A stretch of DNA of 64,000 bases, taken from positions 620,001-684,000 of the forward strand of contig JANCRA010000018.1 in NCBI GenBank assembly GCA_024362935.1, in the 5' to 3' direction. The notes under the pieces are model-generated. The model did no database searches and was not told the origin of the DNA. It saw only the letters and a program-made list of their open reading frames with translations. Below, piece after piece: positions 12,381 through 64,000 of the stretch. Source of the stretch: Setophaga petechia. Lineage: Eukaryota > Chordata > Aves > Passeriformes > Parulidae. Positions within the stretch are counted from its first letter, which is position 1. Each line of letters begins with the position of its first letter. The position numbers and the translations under genes are program-made.

Positions 12381-15300
12381 ATGTGGTCTTACATGCTACT
12401 TTATTTAGGGATTTCCATTATTATTTCAAGTTTTCTCCAAAAAATGAAGGAAGCAGACTGCTTATATCCATCCTACACAAGTGAACATGTGTGACTACAG
12501 GGCATGGAGATGAAACATAAATATAAATAAAAAAAATCCCAAAGTCAGAATAAAAAACAAGTCTGAATAAAAACAATATCTCTGAAAGTGGTGACTTTTT
12601 ACAGAGTCTCCATAGCATGAAGATTCTCTTCTTGAAAGATGCATGAATTTTAAAATCTCTTACATTTTATATAATAAACATGATATTTTTTCTTTCATTT
12701 ACAAAGAAAAGAAATGAGAGAAAAGAAGGAGGAAAGAAAAATCAAAAGTGAGATTTTTTTGTCTAGTACCCAAATATTTTCCTTTGACATAATCAGTTCT
12801 GCAGGATATGGAAATTTCTGTCTGCACATGTAAATATTTACCATAACAAACACATCCTCTATAGGTTGATGCTGTAGATGAGTGTGAAGGCCACTCACAC
12901 TCAGCTGAAAATGTTTTCAGCAGCTGAAAATATTTCCTCTCTCAGGTGCTCTTTCTACACCAGAACAACAAAAAAATAAAGTTCTGATTTATTCCTCAGT
13001 ATGGAATTTGAATGTTGGAAATACATAACCTGAAATTGGACATTTTCACTGCATTTCCATTATTTTAAAAGCACCTTTTAGTTTTGCTCCCCCTTTATTT
13101 AAGGAAAAAATCCATATTTCATTTTGGCCCATATATGCGTTTGTATTCTATAAATCTGCTTTATGGCACAGTGGGAAGTGAATTCCCTGTCTGACATCTA
13201 GAAGCAATAAATACAAAAATCTCCCAGGACTTATCTCACAGGATGTGGAGAATTCCAGCTTTTGTTATTCCCTTGTGAGGAAATAGTGAATAAAAGGGAA
13301 ATCTGAATTACCTCTGCAGAGCTCTAATGGAAGACTCAATAAGAAGTGCATTAAAATGCATTGTAAGAGGCAAAAAAGCCTGACCCAAAATTATTCTCAT
13401 AAGATATTAATGAGTGCTTCTATTTTCTAGGTCCTGGGTATTTAAATCATGGAATTTCTGAACTTGGAAGGGGCTCAGAAAGGCTCTGGTGCACGGGACA
13501 CTGATGGCAACACTCACTTCTAGAATGGCAGGAAAGCAGAAAAAAAGGTGAAGAAATAGCCAAAATTCCAGTTTGGGGAAAGTCAGCACAAGAAGGGCTG
13601 GAGTGATGTCCAGGAATGGGAATGTTGGGCTGAATTAAGTTTTTGGGGTACAGAGGAGACACAGGAAACTCTGAGAAACAGTCAGGACAATCTCTTGCTG
13701 GAAAAGAAATGGAAATTCTCTCCTGGTAGGTTTATCTGTGTAATTTCAGAGATTTCAGGGTGACCTGCCCAACAGAAATTCTGGGAAAATCCAGCTCCAA
13801 GGAATGCTGAGGAAATGCAGAGGTGCTGCTCCTGCTCAGTGTAGGATTTGCTTTTTGCTGGTTTTGCTAAAACCAGTTTTATTTCTCTGCATCCCTCGGT
13901 AAGAAGATATTCACTTTCTATCTGGGATATGACAGTGAAAGAAGTGGGATGTGGGATGAAAGGATATTTCCAAAGAAAAGGGAAAAAAAGGGAAAAAACA
14001 CTTTGGGATGTGCCCCAAGCCTGAGAGTGGCACAGGATTTTTAAATCACTTAGGTCTGGGTATTTTGAAATGATTTGGGGACAAAGGGATTGGTGAGAGT
14101 TTGTTTATTCTGTGCACCCTGAGTGCAGAAATTCACTTCTCTCTTTGGAATTAATTTAAGAACAAATATCACTAAGGAAGATTTTTACCTGCATCACTCT
14201 GAAGCAGCAATCATTTAATGCAGGCACTTGAAACAAGGTAATTACATGATTTAGAACATTCTAAGTTGTACTAAAAAAGGAAAATTCAGACCATGAAAAG
14301 ATTTTTAACATTAGTGTTTAAATTTACCCTGATTTTGAGGTTTTCTTTAATTTTTATTGTTTGTGCAGCCCCACATTCCCCCAGTGCTGAATTTGATTTA
14401 AAACCGTACAAACATCTCCATTATTGTATTCCAGATCTCTGTGGTGCTTACGTTAAAAAACAAAAGAACAAAGTGAAGCCATCCCTGTGAACAGAAAAAA
14501 AAAAAGGAAAAAAAGTTATTTCAGCAAAGAGAGAATTTTATTTTGATTTCTGAGGTTATGCAAGAGCTTCAGGAGAAGTGGGACAAGGATAACAAGGAGG
14601 GGGATCGATATCCAGAGTTCAAAGGTAGGCAACTGATCAAAGGTTAAATACAAGAAAAGAAATTATTCCATTCAAGTTAAATATAGGACATTGTAACCCA
14701 AATAGGTGCTTGGCTTCAATTAAAACCCTTGGAAAAGGCTTTTGTGCTGAGGGGAAGTTCTCAAAGTCAGGCAAACTTTGTTTTTCTTGCTTGGAAAGAT
14801 GCGTGGGAAGGGATTAGGCTCTCCAAAGGATGGGATATCTCCATTTTCCCTCCAAAATTATTCTGGTTAAAAAGGGCAGAACTGATGGGATCCATTCAGG
14901 ATTGCAGCGTGCAGAGGTGGCAAGGAAATATTTCCTGTGCTGATGTGTTTGGGTTTGAAAAGCCAGGTGTTCTTCCAGGGCTCTGGAAGCTGTTACATCA
15001 GCTCCTGGGCTCACCTGATTTAATTCCAGCTGCTGTGGCTGTGTCCTGGTGAGGTGGTTTGGATTTTTGAATATTTTCTTTTTTACACAGAAGATTCTTC
15101 CAGTTGTTTCTGTGCAGGCAAAGGAACCCACAGATCTGGAGGGATCCTCTTGATCAGATTCTTTGCTCTCCTCCAAGCCTGTGGTTCTTTCAAGACTCAG
15201 TTAATAATGTTTTTAAGAGGTAGTTTTGGACATTTTGCTTAAATGTCTTTTTATTTGCCTTTCCTGTACTGGGTACTCGATGCAAATTTTATCCATTTTT

Positions 15301-15994
15301 AAAAAGAGCTGGGATATTTCAGTATCAACTGCTTTCTGGGCTGACCCTGAGTGTGGGGTTTGTTTCAAGGGGAGGAAATGGGGCTGAACATCCACCTGAA
15401 AGGTCTCCTGAGATGGTTAAAAGGGACCCACTGGTCAGGGAGCATTTCTGAATCTCTTATTCCATAATTATTATAATGTGCATAATGCCTCATCTGCATT
15501 AAACGTTCAACTGAAATGACTCTGAATGTGAGAGCAACCATATAATAATGGGAAAAACCCTTTATTTTACATAGTAGAATTTAAAATATTAATAATGTAT
15601 CTAATATACATAGGGTAAGTTTAAGTGGACAAACTTAACCATGCAGTTATGAATTATATATGTAAATACAGCGCACACCAAATGTGTATTTAAACACTTA
15701 AACTTTCCACATGGGCTAATTTGAAGTTCACTGCATTGGATTAATTTTTAACATTTTACTTGCAAATAATCATAACTCAAAAATTCATTCAAACCAATAT
15801 ATTTATGTTGGTTATTGAAAACACCACCAAGCTTGATTGAATCCTTGCAATCACAGGAGATTGGTATTTCCAGGAAATGTAAAGAGGAACTTCTAACTCT
15901 GTGTTATTTAGCAAAGATTTCCTGGTTTAGCTGGAAAAATCCAGAAGTTCCTCAGCTGAGAGGACAAAAATCACAAAATTGATTTTTTTTTGTG
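12381..15994. other. Intergenic, mostly unique
   Basis: No gene. A short CR1-like trace (AATCATGGAATTTCTGAACT) is possible at 13446-13495. The 15440-15850 part is A/T-rich but non-repetitive and could be a conserved non-coding stretch. Confidence 0.45.
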
Positions 15995-16155
15995 GGAAGG
16001 AGGAAGGAGGAAAGGGGAAAGGAAAAGAAAGGAGAAAGGGGAAGAGAAAGGGGAAATGGGGAATGGAAAAGGGGAAAGGGAAAGGAAAATAAAGGAGAAA
16101 GGGGAAGAGAAAGGGGAAATGGGGAATGGAAAATGGGAAAGGGGAAAGGGAAAAT
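15995..16155. repeat. Polypurine tract with about 65-bp duplication
   Basis: About 160 bp made almost only of A and G on the plus strand; GGGGAAGAGAAAGGGGAAAT occurs twice. Such tracts can form triplex (H-DNA) structures. Confidence 0.85.
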
Positions 16156-17084
16156 CCCCCAAGGTGCCAAACCCTCTTTTTTCCAAGCCCACCATGCTCC
16201 AGCTGTGCTGCCAGATGTTGCCATCCAGCTGCTCCTTCCAGCTCCAAGGAAAAATCCAATTACCTGTGCATTTCTGGCAGCTTCATTAGAACAGGCACAG
16301 CCAAGTGTGTGACGTGGTTTCATCTTTTCCATGAGTGGAATTTTAATTCCTGGGCCATCCATGGCTCTTTGGTACTGCAATATCTGCTCCTGTTCTACCC
16401 CATCCAGTGTCTCCCAAAATTTGGGTCCAGGAGGAGCCTTTTCAGTGCAGGGGTCATTTGGGAGCCCTTTGGAATCAGAGCTGATTTTCCATCATTTCCT
16501 GCCCTCACCAATTAATGGTGGCTTCCCTCTAGGCTGTCCCAAGTGGGCATTTCTCTTCAGCTGCTCTCAAACCTCAAGAATTCCAACAAAATTCCAAGAG
16601 TTCCAGAAAACAAAGCTCAGAAAAAAGATCTGGAATGCAGAACTTTATCTCAGGGCAGACTTTTTGCCTTCAGGGAGGATTTTCTGGTGGGCTGTACAGC
16701 AGGATTGTGTCAGTCTGGGTGTTGTTATTTTACAGCTGCTGGAAAGTCAAAGTATGAGGAGAGGGAGAGTTGAAAAATCCCATCCCAGCACAAGCAGGAA
16801 ATTGTGGGATTCTGTTGGAAACTCCCCCTTGCTCAGGATGATGGATTTCCATGGGATTTCCTGCAATGGGACACGTTGGGGCTGCATCCAGGGTCTCTGT
16901 GGGGTGGCACAGACTCCCAGGGTTGGCCAAGACAGTTTGGAGCTGGGATTTCCCTTTTTTTTTCTCAGCCTGGGTGAGTTCCTCAGGAATTCCTACCCTG
17001 GGGACTCAATAAATCCTTCCCTGGGGCTGAAACAAAGGATTCATTTGATGTGCTGGGACTCTGAATGCTGGAAAACTGACAACA
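16156..17084. other. Intergenic, open frame without support
   Basis: A plus-strand frame at 16331-17176 runs 281 codons, but its low-complexity translation has no domain I recognise and no splice or homology support. Treated as non-coding. Confidence 0.5.
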
Positions 17085-17275
17085 ATGAGGTTCCCCAAAT
17101 AAATAAGGAAAAAAATCTTTTTATTTGGAAGCTCTCAAAGCTGAAAGAAAATCCAGTAACAAAGTTCCCTAAATAAAGAAAGAAAAATTGGGTTTTTGGA
17201 AGTGTCTCAAAGCTGGAAAAATAAAAAAAAGCCAATAGCAAAGTTCCCTTAATAAATAAGGAAAAACTGTGTTTT
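17085..17275. repeat. Degenerate tandem repeat, about 75-80 bp
   Basis: AAGTTCCCTAAATAAA-like starts occur near 17088, 17160 and 17240, each followed by TTGGAAG and CTCAAAGCTG-like blocks. Confidence 0.7.
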
Positions 17276-17851
17276 TTTGGGAGCCTTTGGCTGTCCCTGA
17301 TGTTTCCAGTGTCAGATGAGAGGGTGCAAAATGCAGGGAAAAGTGAAAGAGAGGGGGCTGAAGGTTCTGTACCCCCTCACCCTCTCTGCAGCAAAGGGAC
17401 ACAGCTGCATCAGCTCTGTGAGAAACAGGCAAGTTTTATGTGTCAAAATATAAAGGATAAAATTACTCCTAAATGAGCATTTTCTTTGCTAACTTCATTA
17501 TCATTTGACAGTGAAATTTCAATAAATTCACCCCCTGTAATTGCATTAATCCACCTATGAGATGCTGGTTATTGAGTTTTGTACCCCAGAATTTTAAAGC
17601 AAAGAACAATCCTTGAAATGAACGTAAAGCTCAGGCACTGGAGACTGCCCCTACCTCCTGCAGCATTTATTCCCATCAAATTTAATTGTAAATATGTTTT
17701 CCCAGTCTCTTTAGTTCATATGCTGCACTCTTGGGATAAAAAGAGGCTTTAATGTGAATTATTATTATGGTAAACACACAACAACAACAACACTTCATTG
17801 AGTGAAATAAACAGAGACCAACATTCATTAATTAACCTTAAAATTTCAGGT

Positions 17852-17857
17852 TTTATT
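17852..17857 (-). promoter_or_regulatory. Candidate polyadenylation signal AATAAA
   Basis: Minus-strand AATAAA inside AAAATAAAA, 551 nt past the SI stop. Weaker variants (ATTAAA) occur further downstream. No transcript evidence is available. Confidence 0.4.
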
Positions 17858-18407
17858 TTACAACTTCAAGTTAAAACACAGGGAACACAAATCTGGCTGA
17901 AGTCATAAAAGCCCCCCAACTTCAAATTATTTTTTCAAATATCTGAATATTTTATGGACCAACATCTTGAAACATTATTTCATGCTAAATCAGTCATCTG
18001 AAAACATTTGCTTCTACTTTATCTGGCCTCAAATTCTCCATAATAATGACCTGCCTGGGTGTAATTAAAATTAGGATGGAAGTTAAATATAGGCAAAATT
18101 ACAGCTTCAAATCCACTTTGGTAACATCAACTGCATCTTTTTTACAGAATTAATCAGATATGAAGTCAGACAGGAATTCTACCCTAAAACCCAGAGTTTT
18201 TCCCTTCAGTTCTCACTGTGAAAGATGAAATTCATCCTCAGGTGGCCGTGCTGGCTCCTGAGGGCTTTGCACACAGAGCACCTGGCTGGGAGCTGGGAGC
18301 TGTGTTGGGAAGGGGAAGAGCACTCCAGGGTGACAAAAAAGCACTTTGGAAATTGAAAAGTGGTTTTAAAAATACGGGAAAATGCAGAGGTGTGGCCGAT
18401 TTTATCT
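17852..18407 (-). other. SI: Probable SI 3' untranslated region
   Basis: Non-coding sequence between the SI stop codon and the first strong AATAAA on the minus strand. The length, about 550 nt, is similar to my recollection of the human SI 3' UTR. The cleavage site itself is not visible. Confidence 0.45.
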
Positions 18408-63151
<44,744 letters not shown>

Positions 63152-64000
63152 CTGCAAACCCAGAGAAACTCCGTCAGACAAAGGGAAACACGAGCAACGG
63201 CTCTAAATTACATTTCCAGTTTATAAAGGTTGCTAATAACATTTATAATTTAATAATTTTTAATAAAAATATAATTTTTATTAAAAAAATTTAATAAATT
63301 GTTCCAGTTTTAAGTCACGTCACCTAATCCAGAGGCTTAAATGAAACTCTACCTAAATGAAACTCTACTTAAATACTACATGCAATAAGTCTCCAGTTCA
63401 GGATAATTCACCCAGTGCAGATCATGAAATTATTAAACTCAGAAATGTATTTTGCTCCCTGCAAATGACTGAACACAGAACAATTTACTCCTGAAATTAA
63501 CCATGAAGTTGCCCACATGTTACTAAAATTCCTGAAACAGAAAACAAATTAAACCTTCTTTTCTTTTTTTTTTCCTTTTCTAAACTTTCTTTTCTCCTGT
63601 ACAGCAAACACAAGTCTATTCATTTAAAAAGGAGGAACGTGATTTGTTAAAAATACACCTGAGAAAAACTGGAATAAACCCTGAAGGTGTGTCCAGGACA
63701 CGTGGGGAAGGCCAGACAGAGATAAATTGCTTTTCTGTACAGTGGCAGAACAGAATGTGTACAAGCTCATGGCACAGTGGTTGCTGCTGGAATCACAACT
63801 GAAATATGGGAAATAACTCAATGGAGTCAGTGTCTTAAAAAGCTGTGGAAAACACGAGGTTTTCCCAAATTCCTTTTTTATATTTCTGGTGAGAAAGATG
63901 TGCTGAGCCAAGGGGGCTGTGCTGGCTCAGAGAACAACCCAGAGCCATCAACACTGAACTGTGCACCAGCAATCAGACTGATTAAAACTAATTAAAACTA
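63152..64000. other. SI upstream region (5' UTR intron or promoter)
   Basis: 849 bp before the start codon. It holds an AT-rich block (63236-63302) and a pyrimidine run near 63555-63600. An untranslated first exon is expected here or beyond the window edge, but I cannot place it. Confidence 0.4.
63220..63225 (-). promoter_or_regulatory. TATA-like motif upstream of SI start codon
   Basis: Minus-strand CCTTTATAAACTGG lies 69 bp before the ATG, next to AT-rich DNA with several TTTAT motifs. CDX2 binds TTTAT-type sites in mammalian SI promoters. However, a good acceptor abuts the ATG, which points to a spliced upstream exon, so this may be intronic. Confidence 0.2.

Noticed and set aside
13446..13495. 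Possible CR1 trace
   Set aside because: Only about 50 bp resembles CR1; too short to call as a feature.
16331..17176. 281-codon plus-strand open frame
   Set aside because: No recognisable domain, overlaps a degenerate tandem repeat, no start or splice context. Chance opening is likelier.

Overview
The window is vertebrate nuclear DNA, almost certainly from a songbird (passerine). The evidence is a large GT-AG spliced gene with short introns, many CR1 LINE 3' ends, and three or four solo LTRs; two of these belong to one family and carry 6-bp target-site duplications. No bacterial-type gene, CRISPR array, tRNA or rRNA is visible. Organism assignment rests on recognising repeat families and on protein similarity from memory, not on a database search.

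One gene fills positions 18408-63151 on the minus strand: intestinal sucrase-isomaltase (SI). I could trace 47 coding exons. All have GT donors and AG acceptors, and every codon phase joins. They total 5,424 nt, which gives a 1,807-residue protein; human SI has 1,827 residues and also 47 coding exons. In order the protein has a short cytoplasmic N-terminus, a signal-anchor helix (about residues 10-31), a short stalk, a six-cysteine trefoil (46-86), the isomaltase GH31 unit (nucleophile Asp485, acid/base Asp584), a second degenerate trefoil (about 920-953), and the sucrase GH31 unit (nucleophile Asp1376, acid/base Asp1481). Matching exon lengths and phases between the two halves show the old internal duplication directly. 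The non-coding first exon and the promoter were not identified with confidence. A polyadenylation signal candidate lies 551 nt past the stop.

Positions 1-18407 are the 3' flank. I find no supportable gene there. It holds several AT-rich or GC-rich tandem arrays (141-bp, 48-bp and 38-bp units, the last grown inside a CR1), CR1 fragments, a TTTTA microsatellite, a polypurine tract, and a few non-repetitive stretches that could be conserved non-coding elements.

The introns carry most of the other structure: a 1.2-kb AT-rich array with a 101-bp higher-order unit in the last intron, CR1 copies (one makes up most of intron 28), solo LTRs, a 380-bp tandem duplication, and minisatellites. The most unusual is a 26-27-bp minisatellite whose last unit supplies the polypyrimidine tract of the exon-2 splice acceptor. 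I did not find a new multi-gene system. The points most worth checking are that acceptor, the altered isomaltase/sucrase cleavage site, and several substitutions clustered near the sucrase active site.
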